A stretch of DNA of 64,000 nt from Sulfurospirillum sp. 1612 (GTDB lineage: Bacteria; Campylobacterota; Campylobacteria; Campylobacterales; Sulfurospirillaceae). The stretch covers positions 434,001-498,000 of the forward strand of contig NZ_CP140614.1 in assembly GCF_036556685.1 (NCBI RefSeq). The letters are read 5' to 3'. The translations under genes and the position numbers were made by a program. Below are positions 16,882 through 26,120 of the stretch, one piece after another (within the stretch, counting starts at the first letter, position 1; each line of letters begins with the position of its first letter). The notes under the pieces were generated by a model. The model ran no database searches. It was not told where the DNA came from and was given only the letters and a program-made list of their open reading frames with translations.

Positions 16882-18125
16882 AATATTTCCTTTCCGTTGA
16901 TAAAGGCTTTATCGACTACTTTAGTATGTAGGATGATTTGCGTACACAAATCTTCTAGGGATTGTAGTTTTGAAGGGAGATGCAAAGCAATAATATCAGC
17001 ATCTTTTTTCTCTTTGAGTGCACCATTATTCAATCCAAGGGCACTGGCCGCTTGAGTGGTACTCATCTTTAAAAGCAAGCGTGATAATAATCTCAAATCA
17101 CCCTGATAATGGAGCATCAAAGCCGCGCGCATCTCATCCCAAAGGCTTAAAGAGAGATTTGAACTCAAACCATCAGTCCCTAAAGTGAGCATCTTTTTGT
17201 CTATATTTTCGATTTCAAGCCGTCCGGAATTCAAAAGACGGTTTGACACCGGACAGTGGGTGATACATCCTCCCATCTTTTGGATTTTTTCTATTTCATC
17301 ATGATGGGCTTTGGTGCAATGGGTAAAGAGTGTATGGGTATCTTGAAAAAGATCTAAATATTCAAGAGCGTTCACAAACGGTCTGGCATTGGGCGCAAAG
17401 GCGTTGAAAAAGTTCATAAAATCTCCCGTACCACTATCGAGCCAATCCCGCTCAGCCGTACTCTCCATAAAATGTGTCGAGACAGGATAATTTTCTTTTC
17501 GTGCGATATCTAGAGCATTTTTAGCTAAAATTGGGTGGGTTGAATAGGGTGAATGAATCGAGATAGCAGGGATAAATGTATCGCTTCTGGAATCTTCACT
17601 GTGGTGCAGTTTTGATTGAAAGTCTTGAAACAAAACATCCACACTATCGGGGCGTGAGCCCAAGAGTTCGGTAAAATAGACGACTTTTTGAGGGGTTTTG
17701 ACACACACATCAAAATCATCTCCAAAACTGCTAATTTCCCCTAAAGTCGTCGTGCCAGAATGCAGCATTTTTTGCAATTGTTCTTCCATGCATCCTGCCC
17801 CTCCCGCATCTAAAATAGCATCGCGATTTTTAATGACACTATTGAGCCATGGAATAAAATCACCATAGGTCAATGATGTGGTATTGGCACTAAATTCAAG
17901 ATGAACGTGTGTATTAATGAGTCCAGGAAGTAAGACAGAATTTTTCCCCGCCCAAATGACAGGGGTATCTTTGTATTTATTTAGGATGGTCTGGCTTTTG
18001 CCTATCTCGATGATGGTGTCATCAAAACAGATGGCACCATCTGTGATAATCTCAAAATCATCGTTGCATGTTAGTATATAATCTGCTTGTAATATCTTCA
18101 AATCAAAACCCTTATAATTTTTCAA
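16878..18125 (-). CDS. Aminofutalosine deaminase-type amidohydrolase
   Basis: Amidohydrolase-superfamily TIM barrel of 415 aa. Metal-binding residues are in NTHVHLEFSA (about 68-77), STHFMES, FTHCTKAHH and LGTDGLSSN. The orthologue by sequence pattern and neighbourhood is Cj0067, which belongs to the group shown to deaminate 6-amino-6-deoxyfutalosine in menaquinone synthesis. The gene precedes sppA in the same operon. The amidohydrolase fold is certain; the substrate is assigned by orthology, and an adenosine or S-adenosylhomocysteine deaminase would be the alternative. Confidence 0.85.
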   Translation of the reverse strand: MKNYKGFDLKILQADYILTCNDDFEIITDGAICFDDTIIEIGKSQTILNKYKDTPVIWAGKNSVLLPGLINTHVHLEFSANTTSLTYGDFIPWLNSVIKNRDAILDAGGAGCMEEQLQKMLHSGTTTLGEISSFGDDFDVCVKTPQKVVYFTELLGSRPDSVDVLFQDFQSKLHHSEDSRSDTFIPAISIHSPYSTHPILAKNALDIARKENYPVSTHFMESTAERDWLDSGTGDFMNFFNAFAPNARPFVNALEYLDLFQDTHTLFTHCTKAHHDEIEKIQKMGGCITHCPVSNRLLNSGRLEIENIDKKMLTLGTDGLSSNLSLSLWDEMRAALMLHYQGDLRLLSRLLLKMSTTQAASALGLNNGALKEKKDADIIALHLPSKLQSLEDLCTQIILHTKVVDKAFINGKEIL

Positions 18126-18193
18126 AATTGTAGCATAAATGAGAAAAAGAGGCGTATAATTTTGGGATTATATTTTCATATAACCCCAATAAT

Positions 18194-18769
18194 TTATAGT
18201 GTTATTTTTGTTCCGAGAACTTTTAAAAATTGTGCAATCCATGCAGGATGTGCTGGCCACGCCGGTGCAGTGACGAGGTTGCCATCTGTGAAGGCATCTG
18301 TCACTTCGATGTCTTGATACGTCCCACCAGCTTCTCGTACTTCTGGAGCGCAAGCAGGGTAGGCAGAGCAAGCTTTGTTTTTGAGAACATTGGCCGCTGC
18401 GAGTATTTGCGCACCATGACACACCGCCGCGATGGGTTTGTTGGTGTCTGCAAAATGTTTGACGAATTCTATCACTGTTGTGTTCAGTCTCAGATATTCT
18501 GGCGCGCGTCCGCCGGGGATAACCAGAGCATCAAAACTTTTGACATCGATGTCACTAAACGTGCCATTGAGTGTAAAATTGTGGCCGGGTTTTTCACTAT
18601 AAGTTTGATCTCCTTCAAAGTCGTGAATCGCGGTTCTGATTGAATCGCCTGCCTTTTTTTCAGGACATACCGCAATCACCTCATGGCCGACGGCAGCTAG
18701 GGCTTGAAAGGGTACCATGACTTCATAATCTTCTACAAAATCGCCTACGATAAATAAAATTTTACTCAT
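18194..18769 (-). CDS. DJ-1/PfpI family protein
   Basis: 191-aa class-I glutamine-amidotransferase-like protein with the nucleophile elbow [13 protein letters not shown] (Cys at about 105) and the acidic N-terminal [12 protein letters not shown]. Members are stress-linked deglycases, hydratases or proteases; which applies is unclear. The start at 18769 is chosen because AAGGAGT lies at 18774-18780, 4 nt before that ATG. A longer frame up to 18823 has no RBS. The gene is divergent from aroQ. Confidence 0.85.
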   Translation of the reverse strand: MSKILFIVGDFVEDYEVMVPFQALAAVGHEVIAVCPEKKAGDSIRTAIHDFEGDQTYSEKPGHNFTLNGTFSDIDVKSFDALVIPGGRAPEYLRLNTTVIEFVKHFADTNKPIAAVCHGAQILAAANVLKNKACSAYPACAPEVREAGGTYQDIEVTDAFTDGNLVTAPAWPAHPAWIAQFLKVLGTKITL

Positions 18770-18851
18770 ATTGACTCCTTGTGAAATTGAGATAGGAGAA
18801 GTATAACGCATCTTAATAAACAAACACTTAATAATTTTTTTTACTTGCGAT

Positions 18852-18860
18852 TGGTATAAT
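18852..18860 (+). promoter_or_regulatory. Extended -10 promoter for aroQ operon
   Basis: TGG directly followed by TATAAT, 30 nt before the GTG start, with AAAGGAAG as RBS at about 18879-18886. The extended -10 may compensate for the lack of a clear -35. Confidence 0.5.
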
Positions 18861-18889
18861 AAAGAAATTTTTTAAACAAAGGAAGAAAT

Positions 18890-19366
18890 GTGAAAATTGT
18901 CGTAATACAAGGACCAAATTTAAATATGCTCGGACATAGAGAGCAAAACATCTACGGGCCAATGAAATTAGAAGAAATCCATGCTCAAATGGAAGCAGTT
19001 GCAAAACAAAACGGTGCAGAAATCGAATTTTTTCAATCAAATTTAGAAGGTGAATTGGTCGATAAAATCCAAGAATGTTTGGGTGATGCTGATGGTATTA
19101 TCATCAATCCTGCGGCATATTCTCATACTTCTATTGCCATCAGAGATGCGATTAATGCGGTCTCTTTACCTGCTATTGAAGTACATATCAGTAATATCTT
19201 TAGAAGAGAAGAGTTTCGTGCACACTCTATGACAGCTCCAGCAAGTACGGGTGTTATTTCAGGATTTGGACCTTTTGGTTATCACTTGGCGATGATTTCA
19301 TTGTTGCAAATGTTAGGTGAAATGGAAGCCGCTCAAAAAATGCAAGAAGAACAAGCCAAAGCATAA
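18890..19366 (+). CDS. aroQ: 3-dehydroquinate dehydratase, type II
   Basis: Dodecameric shikimate-pathway dehydratase. It is 158 aa with [11 protein letters not shown] near the N-terminus (family GPNLNxLGxRE), NPAAYSHTS, and [14 protein letters not shown] (about 101-114). The start is GTG with a strong RBS. The stop TAA overlaps the next ATG by one base. It heads the run aroQ-pepQ-folK-flhF-flhG-orf-fliA-fliM-fliY seen in the same order in C. jejuni. Confidence 0.97.
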   Translation: MKIVVIQGPNLNMLGHREQNIYGPMKLEEIHAQMEAVAKQNGAEIEFFQSNLEGELVDKIQECLGDADGIIINPAAYSHTSIAIRDAINAVSLPAIEVHISNIFRREEFRAHSMTAPASTGVISGFGPFGYHLAMISLLQMLGEMEAAQKMQEEQAKA

Positions 19367-20394
19367 TGAATTACATACTAAAAGATGAAAATGCCGTCTA
19401 TTATGAGTGCGGCTTTTCATGTGATAATGAAATATTTTTAAAATTAGAGGATGCGGCATATTTCTTGACCGATGCCAGATATATCACAGAAGCCAAAGAA
19501 TACATCAAAAATGCGGAAGTGGTAGAGATGGACCGCAGAGATCCGATGAAGGTCGCGCGTACTTTGCTGCGGAAATCCAAAATTGCAACATTGATCTATA
19601 ATCCTTATGAATGGTCGGTGGGTGAGTTTGAGAGATTGAGTTCAAAACTCAACATCAATTTTTCACAAAAGGTCAATTTTTCACAACAAAAAAGAATCAT
19701 CAAAAGCGATCATGAGCTTGATATTTTAAGAGTGGCAGCACGCAAAGGCGCTGATGCTTTTGATGCGTTTGCCGCGTTTGTACGAGAGCGAGGAATCGGA
19801 TTGAATGAGAAGCGACTTTTTAATGAAGCTGAGAATATCTTCAAAAATTATGGAGAATTAGAACTTAGTTTTTCTCCTATCGTCGCTTTGGGTGCCAATG
19901 CTGCAAAACCTCATGCTTTGCCGAGTGATGATGTATTGCGAGAATCTGAACTGCTCTTATTGGATGCGGGGGTTAAATATCAGCGATATTGTTCTGATCG
20001 AACCCGAACCGCAGAAGTGAGCCACAATATGGTCTTTGAAAAAAATATGAAATTCAAAGATGCTCTGAGACAAAAAGTTTATGATACGGTTTTAAAAGCA
20101 CACGATGCCTCCATCAAAAAAGCCAAAGCAGGCGTGCGGGCGAGTGAGATAGATAGGGCCGGACGTGAGGTGATTGAAAAAGCAGGTTTTGGTCAATATT
20201 TTATCCACTCAACCGGTCATGGTGTGGGCTTGGATATTCATGAATTGCCTGTGATTGGGGCAAGAAGTCAAGATATTATCGAAGAAAATATGGTCTTTAC
20301 TATTGAACCGGGCATTTATCTACCGGGCGAATTTGGTGTTCGTATCGAAGATACGGTGATTGCTAGAGAAACGGATGTTGAGATTATTAGTTGA
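19366..20394 (+). CDS. M24 Xaa-Pro aminopeptidase family protein
   Basis: Metallopeptidase of 342 aa predicted to remove N-terminal residues before proline. The C-terminal pita-bread domain has all five dinuclear metal ligands: Asp in LLLDAGVKY, Asp in CSDRTRTAEV, His in HSTGHGVGLDIHE, and Glu in TIEPGIYLPG and VRIEDTV. The N-terminal creatinase-like domain is shortened, as in other Campylobacterota. It sits between aroQ and folK with overlaps on both sides. Confidence 0.92.
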   Translation: MNYILKDENAVYYECGFSCDNEIFLKLEDAAYFLTDARYITEAKEYIKNAEVVEMDRRDPMKVARTLLRKSKIATLIYNPYEWSVGEFERLSSKLNINFSQKVNFSQQKRIIKSDHELDILRVAARKGADAFDAFAAFVRERGIGLNEKRLFNEAENIFKNYGELELSFSPIVALGANAAKPHALPSDDVLRESELLLLDAGVKYQRYCSDRTRTAEVSHNMVFEKNMKFKDALRQKVYDTVLKAHDASIKKAKAGVRASEIDRAGREVIEKAGFGQYFIHSTGHGVGLDIHELPVIGARSQDIIEENMVFTIEPGIYLPGEFGVRIEDTVIARETDVEIIS

Positions 20395-20885
20395 AAGAGA
20401 TTATTTTAAATCAAGATTTGACACTCTATTTTTCAAAGAATTTTCCTAAGCGATACAAAAAAAAGGCGTTCTTTAAACATCAGGTAGTCGTAGGAATCGG
20501 AGGTAATATTGGCAATGTGTTGGGGCGATTTGATGCCGTTTTTAGGTATTTTAAAAAGGACCGACGATTTCACATTGTTCAAACTTCTCCGATTTTGAAA
20601 AACCCACCATTTGGTTATCTGGAGCAAGCAGATTTTTTCAATGCGGTATTTGTGTTGCAAACCTCAATGGCACCGCGTGAGATGTTGAAGAATTTGTTAC
20701 ATATAGAACAATTACAAAAAAGAGAAAGAAGTTTCAAAAATGCACCAAGGAGTATGGATTTGGATATAATATTTTTTGATGACATTAGAATAAAAAGCGC
20801 AAAATTGACGATTCCCCATCCGAAGTGGAGCGAACGTATCAGCGTGATGATACCTCTAGGTTATGTAATAAAGGAACGCGTGTGA
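20391..20885 (+). CDS. folK: Hydroxymethyl-dihydropterin pyrophosphokinase
   Basis: Folate-pathway kinase of 164 aa. Visible family motifs are VGIGGNIGNVLGRF (about 36-49) and the magnesium-binding SMDLDIIFFDD (about 120-130). The TTG start overlaps the preceding stop. It has an N-terminal extension of about 30 residues before the usual GxGGN start, as in the C. jejuni protein by position. The gene ends inside the leader of flhF. Confidence 0.93.
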   Translation: MKEIILNQDLTLYFSKNFPKRYKKKAFFKHQVVVGIGGNIGNVLGRFDAVFRYFKKDRRFHIVQTSPILKNPPFGYLEQADFFNAVFVLQTSMAPREMLKNLLHIEQLQKRERSFKNAPRSMDLDIIFFDDIRIKSAKLTIPHPKWSERISVMIPLGYVIKERV

Positions 20886-22156
20886 AATTTCTAACTTTTA
20901 GTGCCGAAACCCCTGCACTAGCACTCAAACAAGCGCAAGCTGAATGTGGCGAAAATGCATTGGTTGTGAGTACCAAACAGATAAGAAAAAAAACCATCAA
21001 TTCTTCTTCACTGTATGAGGTCATTGTCGGCGTGGAAGAGACACAGCCTCCACAAAAAAACATGACAAAACCTTTGCATCATGAGACGCGTCCTGATGAT
21101 ATGCTTGTCAATATTTCAGAGGCCGCAAAGCAAATATCTCAGATTGCTAATGTCACCACCAATGCGATTGGTCAGAAACCATCAAGTGGTCATGAGAATA
21201 ATCAAAAAGCCAATGAAGAGATTACGACCATCAAAGATGAAATTACTAAATTGGCGGATAAGATAAAATTAATCCAAGAAATGTTTTGGGAAGAAAAGGC
21301 ACCCAACCGAAACCATTTGCAAATCCCCGCAGAATTTGCAGAAATTTATAAATTAGCAAAAAAAAGTGGCATGGGTGAGGATCATCTCGAAAATATCATG
21401 AACCTAACATTAGAGCATATGCCAGCCCGGATGCGTTCTAATAGTGAGACCATCAAACGTTATTTTCAAGTCTTATTGCGCAAACTCATTCCGGTGCGTG
21501 TTGAGACACCGATGAACCGAAAAATTAAAAAGGTCATGATGTTTGTTGGGCCTACAGGAGTGGGAAAAACAACGACCATTGCCAAATTAGCAGCTCGATA
21601 TTCGTATCTATTGGAAAAACGTAGTAAAGTAGGGATTATCACCTTAGATACGTACCGGATTGGAGCGGTGGAACAACTGTTTCAATATGCGAAAATGATG
21701 CGATTGCCAATCGAAGATGTGGTAGATCCTAATGATTTTAACGATGCACTCAATTCGCTCAGTCATTGTGATATTATCTTGATTGACACGGTGGGGAGTT
21801 CTCAGTATGATAAAGAAAAGCTCTCAAAACTCAATGAATTCATCCGAAAGAGTGATTTTCAAATTGATGTCAATCTTGTCTTATCTGCGGGGTATAAACT
21901 TGACGATTTAGAAGAGATTTACAAAAATTATGAATTTTTAGATATTGACACGTTAATCTTTACAAAATTTGATGAAACCAAAGTGTTTGGTACGATTTTT
22001 TCTTTAATTTATAATATTAATAAACCCGTGAGTTACTTTTCGACAGGACAAGAGGTGCCAGATGACCTTGAAACCGCATCGAGTGATTTTTTAGTCCAGT
22101 GCATATTGGAAGGCTTTAATGCCAAGAAGGAAAAAGATGATAAACAATCAAGCTAA
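20882..22156 (+). CDS. flhF: Flagellar biosynthesis GTPase
   Basis: SRP-type GTPase that sets the site of polar flagellar assembly and, in Campylobacterota, is needed for sigma54-class flagellar gene expression. It is 424 aa: an N-terminal B domain (1-115), an N domain (about 150-215), and a G domain with GPTGVGKTTTIAKLAARYS, DTYRIGAVEQL, DTVGSS and TKFDET. The GTG at 20882 is chosen because AAAGGAACG lies just upstream and it gives the usual FlhF opening MKFLTF; an in-frame ATG at 20825 lies deep inside folK. It overlaps flhG by 20 nt. Confidence 0.95.
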   Translation: MKFLTFSAETPALALKQAQAECGENALVVSTKQIRKKTINSSSLYEVIVGVEETQPPQKNMTKPLHHETRPDDMLVNISEAAKQISQIANVTTNAIGQKPSSGHENNQKANEEITTIKDEITKLADKIKLIQEMFWEEKAPNRNHLQIPAEFAEIYKLAKKSGMGEDHLENIMNLTLEHMPARMRSNSETIKRYFQVLLRKLIPVRVETPMNRKIKKVMMFVGPTGVGKTTTIAKLAARYSYLLEKRSKVGIITLDTYRIGAVEQLFQYAKMMRLPIEDVVDPNDFNDALNSLSHCDIILIDTVGSSQYDKEKLSKLNEFIRKSDFQIDVNLVLSAGYKLDDLEEIYKNYEFLDIDTLIFTKFDETKVFGTIFSLIYNINKPVSYFSTGQEVPDDLETASSDFLVQCILEGFNAKKEKDDKQSS

Positions 22157-23015
22157 TAAACTCAAAGCGATTGTTGGAGAACAGCGAGAAGCACAGCCCC
22201 GTGCGCATACAAAATACATCGCTATTACCAGTGGAAAAGGGGGCGTGGGAAAGAGTACTATTAGTGCCAATATTGCCAATATTCTGTCTCAAAATGGCTT
22301 TAAGGTCGCCTTGCTTGATGCGGATATCGGTTTGGCCAATCTTGATGTCATCTTGAATGTTCGTATTAATAAAAATATCCTACACGTCTTAAAAGGCGAG
22401 TGTGCCCTCAAGGATATTATCATTCCTGTGAATAAAAATCTTGTCTTAATCCCCGGGGAAAGTGGTGATGAAATTCTAAAATACAGTGATCAATTTATAT
22501 TTGAACGCTTTTTTGATGAGAGTTCCATGTTGGATGATTTAGATTTTATTATTATAGATACGGGTGCGGGCATTGGTGGGCATATTCAACTCTTTTTAGA
22601 AGCCGCTGATGAGGTGATTGTGGTCACGGTACCAGATCCCGCGGCGATTACGGATGCTTATGCGACTATCAAAGTGACCAGCAAAGTCAAATCTTCACTC
22701 TTTATGATTCTTAACATGGTGAAAAATGACAAAGAAGCATCATTAATTTTTGATAAAATAAAAAAAGTAGCACGACAAAATATCGGTGAGCAATTGGAAC
22801 TGAATTTAATCGGAAAACTCTCAGAAGACAAGTTGGTAGCTAAGAGTATCAAACAACGCACGTTGTTCACAAATGATGCGCCAAGTTCCCTAGCATCAAT
22901 GGATATGAAAAAGATTGTCAATCATCTTGTTTACAAGTTGGAACGAAAAGTGCTTAAAGATGGAGTAAATAGAAGTTTTGGTAGTTTTTTCAAAAGGCTA
23001 ATCGAACAATTTTAA
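22137..23015 (+). CDS. flhG: MinD/ParA-type ATPase FlhG (FleN)
   Basis: P-loop ATPase limiting flagellar number as the partner of FlhF. It is 292 aa with the deviant Walker A SGKGGVGKST (about 27-36), the Walker B-like LLDADIGLAN, and an amphipathic C-terminal end that may serve for membrane contact. The ATG at 22137 has AGAAGGAAAA in front; the ATG at 22119 has no RBS. The order flhF-flhG matches Cj0064-Cj0063. Confidence 0.95.
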   Translation: MINNQANKLKAIVGEQREAQPRAHTKYIAITSGKGGVGKSTISANIANILSQNGFKVALLDADIGLANLDVILNVRINKNILHVLKGECALKDIIIPVNKNLVLIPGESGDEILKYSDQFIFERFFDESSMLDDLDFIIIDTGAGIGGHIQLFLEAADEVIVVTVPDPAAITDAYATIKVTSKVKSSLFMILNMVKNDKEASLIFDKIKKVARQNIGEQLELNLIGKLSEDKLVAKSIKQRTLFTNDAPSSLASMDMKKIVNHLVYKLERKVLKDGVNRSFGSFFKRLIEQF

Positions 23016-23038
23016 AGACATCATGGAGCTGTAAGATA

Positions 23039-23410
23039 ATGCAAACAGAAAATTATATATATTTTTTCACCAGTTGTGGGTTTTTTATTGGACTGATGTT
23101 TTCATTGCTAAATTTTTCAGGACCTTGGGATATTTTACTGTATAGTGGCGCTATTACGCTATTTTTTTATCTTTTTATACATATTGTTGTCATCAATTTT
23201 ATGGATCTCTCCAAACTTAACAATCTGATGTTTAACAAAAAAGAACATGAAGAAATCAGTGAATATTTTATCAAAGAGTTAGATTTTAGAGAGAGCAAAT
23301 TGGATGCGATTTTGTCAGATATTGAGAAGATGAATCGAGCGTATAAAGTAGAAAAAGAGTATCATAATAGCGTGGAAAAAGATGGAGAAAGTCATAAACA
23401 AGCAGCATAA
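23039..23410 (+). CDS. Conserved membrane protein in flagellar operon
   Basis: 123 aa. Two predicted TM helices (about 7-25 and 32-54) are followed by a charged cytoplasmic tail (about 60-123) with a probable coiled coil. I recognise no domain. It lies between flhG and fliA, overlapping fliA by 29 nt, in the same place as Cj0062 in C. jejuni. Conserved position in a regulatory flagellar operon suggests a flagellar or polar role, but nothing in the sequence defines one. Confidence 0.8.
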   Translation: MQTENYIYFFTSCGFFIGLMFSLLNFSGPWDILLYSGAITLFFYLFIHIVVINFMDLSKLNNLMFNKKEHEEISEYFIKELDFRESKLDAILSDIEKMNRAYKVEKEYHNSVEKDGESHKQAA

Positions 23411-24095
23411 CCCCTATTTGAAAAATTTAAAAAAAGAGCAGGATGAACTCGTGCTCCAGTATTTGCCAGCACTCAGAGCGATGGCGTACCGCCTCAGAGA
23501 GCGTTTGCCTTCATCGATTGATGTGGATGATTTGATTTCGATTGGGACTGAAGAGATGATTAAATTATCCCAGCGCTATGATAAGCAAAAAAATGATTCT
23601 TTTTGGGGCTATGGCAAAAAAAGAGTTTATGGTTCAATGTTGGATTTCCTGCGTTCTTTAGACATCATGAGCAGAAGTGACCGAAGATTGGTTAAATTGA
23701 TTGACAAAGAGGTGAGTAAATATTTTAATGACCATCAAGAAGAACCGAGTGATGAATATCTCAGTGAGGTAATCGGTGAAGATATTACAAAGATTCAAGA
23801 TGCAAGAAATGGCTACAAAGTGATCTCAGTCATGCCGATGAATGAACAAATGACGATATTTTCAGGCGAAGAGATTAATGAAGTCGTAGAAAAAGAGCAG
23901 TTGTTAGATATAATAAAAAAGGTTTTGTTACAGTTTGAGGAACGAGAGCAGATGATTATTCAACTTTACTATTTTGAAGAGTTGAATCTAAAAGAGATTA
24001 GTGGGATTTTGGAGATTAGTGAATCAAGGATATCTCAAATACACAAAAAACTTTTGAGAAAAATCAGAAGTGAGTTAGGAAAAGATTATGGCTGA
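23382..24095 (+). CDS. fliA: RNA polymerase sigma28 for flagellar genes
   Basis: Alternative sigma factor for late flagellar genes. It is 237 aa with region 2 (RERLPSSIDVDDLISIGTEEM and following), region 3, and region 4 with EISGILEISESRISQIHKK as the helix-turn-helix. The start lies within the upstream membrane-protein gene and the end overlaps fliM, so control may be partly by translational coupling. Position equals Cj0061. Confidence 0.95.
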   Translation: MEKVINKQHNPYLKNLKKEQDELVLQYLPALRAMAYRLRERLPSSIDVDDLISIGTEEMIKLSQRYDKQKNDSFWGYGKKRVYGSMLDFLRSLDIMSRSDRRLVKLIDKEVSKYFNDHQEEPSDEYLSEVIGEDITKIQDARNGYKVISVMPMNEQMTIFSGEEINEVVEKEQLLDIIKKVLLQFEEREQMIIQLYYFEELNLKEISGILEISESRISQIHKKLLRKIRSELGKDYG

Positions 24096-25131
24096 TATAT
24101 TGAGTCAAGAAGAGATCGATGCGTTATTAGAAGTGGTTGATGGTGACAGCGAAGAGACTCCTGATAGTTATGAAGAGAGCCCTGAAGAGCGCCATATCAT
24201 CCTTTATGACTTCAAAAGACCCAATCGTGTTTCCAAAGAACAACTTCGTGCTGTCAAAGGTATCCATGACAAAATGGCACGCAATCTCGCTGCACAAGTT
24301 TCTTCTATCATGAGAAGCATTGTTGAGATACAATTGCATTCTGTTGACCAGATGACATACGGTGAATTTTTGATGTCATTGCCGATTCCAACGAGTTTCA
24401 ATGTCTTTTCTATCAAACCACTAGATGGAAGTTGTGCGATTGAAATCAATCCCTCCATCGCATTTCCTATGATTGATCGACTCCTTGGGGGTGTGGGTGA
24501 ATCCTTCGAAGTGACACGAGAATTGACAGATATTGAGTTGAATTTATTGGATGCGATTTTACGTATTGTGATGCAACGACTCAAAGAAGCATGGGCTCCG
24601 GTGACGGATATGTATCCATCGATTGAGGCCAAAGAATCTAGCCCCAATGTTGTACAGATTGTATCCCAAAATGAGATCGTGATCATGGTTGTGATGGAAA
24701 TTGTCATCGGTAATTCTAGCGGTATGATCAATATTTGCTATCCGGTGATTTATCTCGAACCTATCTTATCGCGCCTTGCAAATCGTGATATTATGCTCGG
24801 AGAGACAAGCTCTAAAAAAAGTAGAAATAAAGAATTAAATACCCTCATCGGACGAGCAGAGGTATTTACAGAAGCCATTTTAGGAAAAGCAGAATTAAGT
24901 GTGGGTGAGTTGTTGGACCTTGAAAAAGGGGATATCGTGATTTTAAATAGACCATCAGATGACCATGCCATCATCTCAATTGATAAAAAAGATCTCTTTT
25001 TAGGAGAGATAGGATTGCATCGATTTAGAAAATCAGTTAAAATAGAGGCGTTGATCAAAACCGATAAAGATGAGATTAAAAATGCGTTAGAGATTTTAGA
25101 GAATAAAAGAAGAGCTAAGGTCTCTTCCTAA
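24088..25131 (+). CDS. fliM: Flagellar motor switch protein FliM
   Basis: C-ring protein that binds phospho-CheY and sets rotation direction. It is 347 aa: the N-terminal CheY-binding segment ILSQEEIDALLEVV (4-17), the middle CheC-like domain (about 45-240) with LLGGVGE, and a C-terminal SpoA domain (about 255-340). It overlaps fliA by 8 nt. Confidence 0.96.
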   Translation: MADILSQEEIDALLEVVDGDSEETPDSYEESPEERHIILYDFKRPNRVSKEQLRAVKGIHDKMARNLAAQVSSIMRSIVEIQLHSVDQMTYGEFLMSLPIPTSFNVFSIKPLDGSCAIEINPSIAFPMIDRLLGGVGESFEVTRELTDIELNLLDAILRIVMQRLKEAWAPVTDMYPSIEAKESSPNVVQIVSQNEIVIMVVMEIVIGNSSGMINICYPVIYLEPILSRLANRDIMLGETSSKKSRNKELNTLIGRAEVFTEAILGKAELSVGELLDLEKGDIVILNRPSDDHAIISIDKKDLFLGEIGLHRFRKSVKIEALIKTDKDEIKNALEILENKRRAKVSS

Positions 25132-25143
25132 ATAGAGGATAAT

Positions 25144-26010
25144 ATGTCAGAATTTATTACATTATTGCAAAATCAGATTGTATCGACGATAGAAGGCTTG
25201 ACGGGTGTGGCGCCAAAAGCTGAGTTACATGGCAACATTGACATGGATAACAAAACAACGCTAACTTCACCCATCGCAATATCTCATGTAAAAGTTAGCG
25301 GAGCGGTAAATACGACTATGGCCGTAGCCATATCTGCAAATCTTGCCACAGCGATTGGGGACATGATGCTCGGCGGTGAAGGGGCAGAAAAAGAGGATAT
25401 GAATGAGGATGATCTTGATGCGACCAAAGAGATTGTTTCTAATATCCTAGGCTCACTCTCTACCGCACTCAAAGCACAAAAAGATATGCCAGATATTAGT
25501 TTTGCGGTGGAAGATATAGAATTTAAAGATTCCAGCTCTGTCGTCACTTTTGATGCGTATAGTCGGCTTTTGATTTTTAATGTCAATATAAAAAGCAGTA
25601 TGGATAATATCTCTTTTGCTCTTGATGATATGTTGTATTTGAAACTCACCGGCGAAGAGGCTCCAACGCAGATTAAAGAAACGGTTGCAAAAAAAGAGAT
25701 AGAAGAAGAACCCGTTGCTGAAGATACAAATGCGCTCAATAACGCAGAAATAAGAAATATCGAATTAATAAAAGATGTCTCTTTGCCAATACGTGTGCGG
25801 ATTGGTTATAAAAAAATGTTATTAAAAGATGTCTTATCTATGGATATTGGATCGGTAATTGAGTTAGATCAACTTGCCAATGACCCGTTAGAGATTTTAG
25901 TCGGAGATAAAGTGATTGCCATCGGAGAAGTTGTCATAGTAGATGGTAACTTTGGTATTCAAGTGGGTGAGATTGGTAGTAAGCGCGAGCGATTGGAAAA
26001 GCTAAGATAA
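25144..26010 (+). CDS. fliY: Flagellar motor switch protein FliY
   Basis: 288-aa switch component. A CheC/FliM-like N-terminal domain (about 1-165) is fused to a FliN-type SpoA domain (about 205-288) ending in VGEIGSKRERLEKLR. An acidic linker with EEEP separates them. It is the last gene of the operon and is followed by a strong hairpin. Campylobacterota also carry a separate FliN, so this should be an additional C-ring protein. Confidence 0.94.
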   Translation: MSEFITLLQNQIVSTIEGLTGVAPKAELHGNIDMDNKTTLTSPIAISHVKVSGAVNTTMAVAISANLATAIGDMMLGGEGAEKEDMNEDDLDATKEIVSNILGSLSTALKAQKDMPDISFAVEDIEFKDSSSVVTFDAYSRLLIFNVNIKSSMDNISFALDDMLYLKLTGEEAPTQIKETVAKKEIEEEPVAEDTNALNNAEIRNIELIKDVSLPIRVRIGYKKMLLKDVLSMDIGSVIELDQLANDPLEILVGDKVIAIGEVVIVDGNFGIQVGEIGSKRERLEKLR

Positions 26011-26036
26011 TCCATACTTTATCTTTAGCTTTGACG

Positions 26037-26068
26037 AAAAAACTCTAAAAATTTTGTTTAGAGTTTTT
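26037..26068. terminator. Intrinsic terminator after fliY
   Basis: Perfect 12-bp stem (26038-26049 with 26057-26068) with a 7-nt loop. The arms carry AAAAA and TTTTT tails, giving a standard U tract for the flagellar operon. Confidence 0.85.
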
Positions 26069-26120
26069 AAGTAAACAATGTGTAATATCACATATAAAAT
26101 TCACTACAAAAAGAAATAAA

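Noticed and set aside
20825-20881. Upstream ATG start for flhF inside folK
   Set aside because: No RBS there, and the added residues are unlike FlhF; the GTG at 20882 has a good RBS and gives the family's usual N-terminus.
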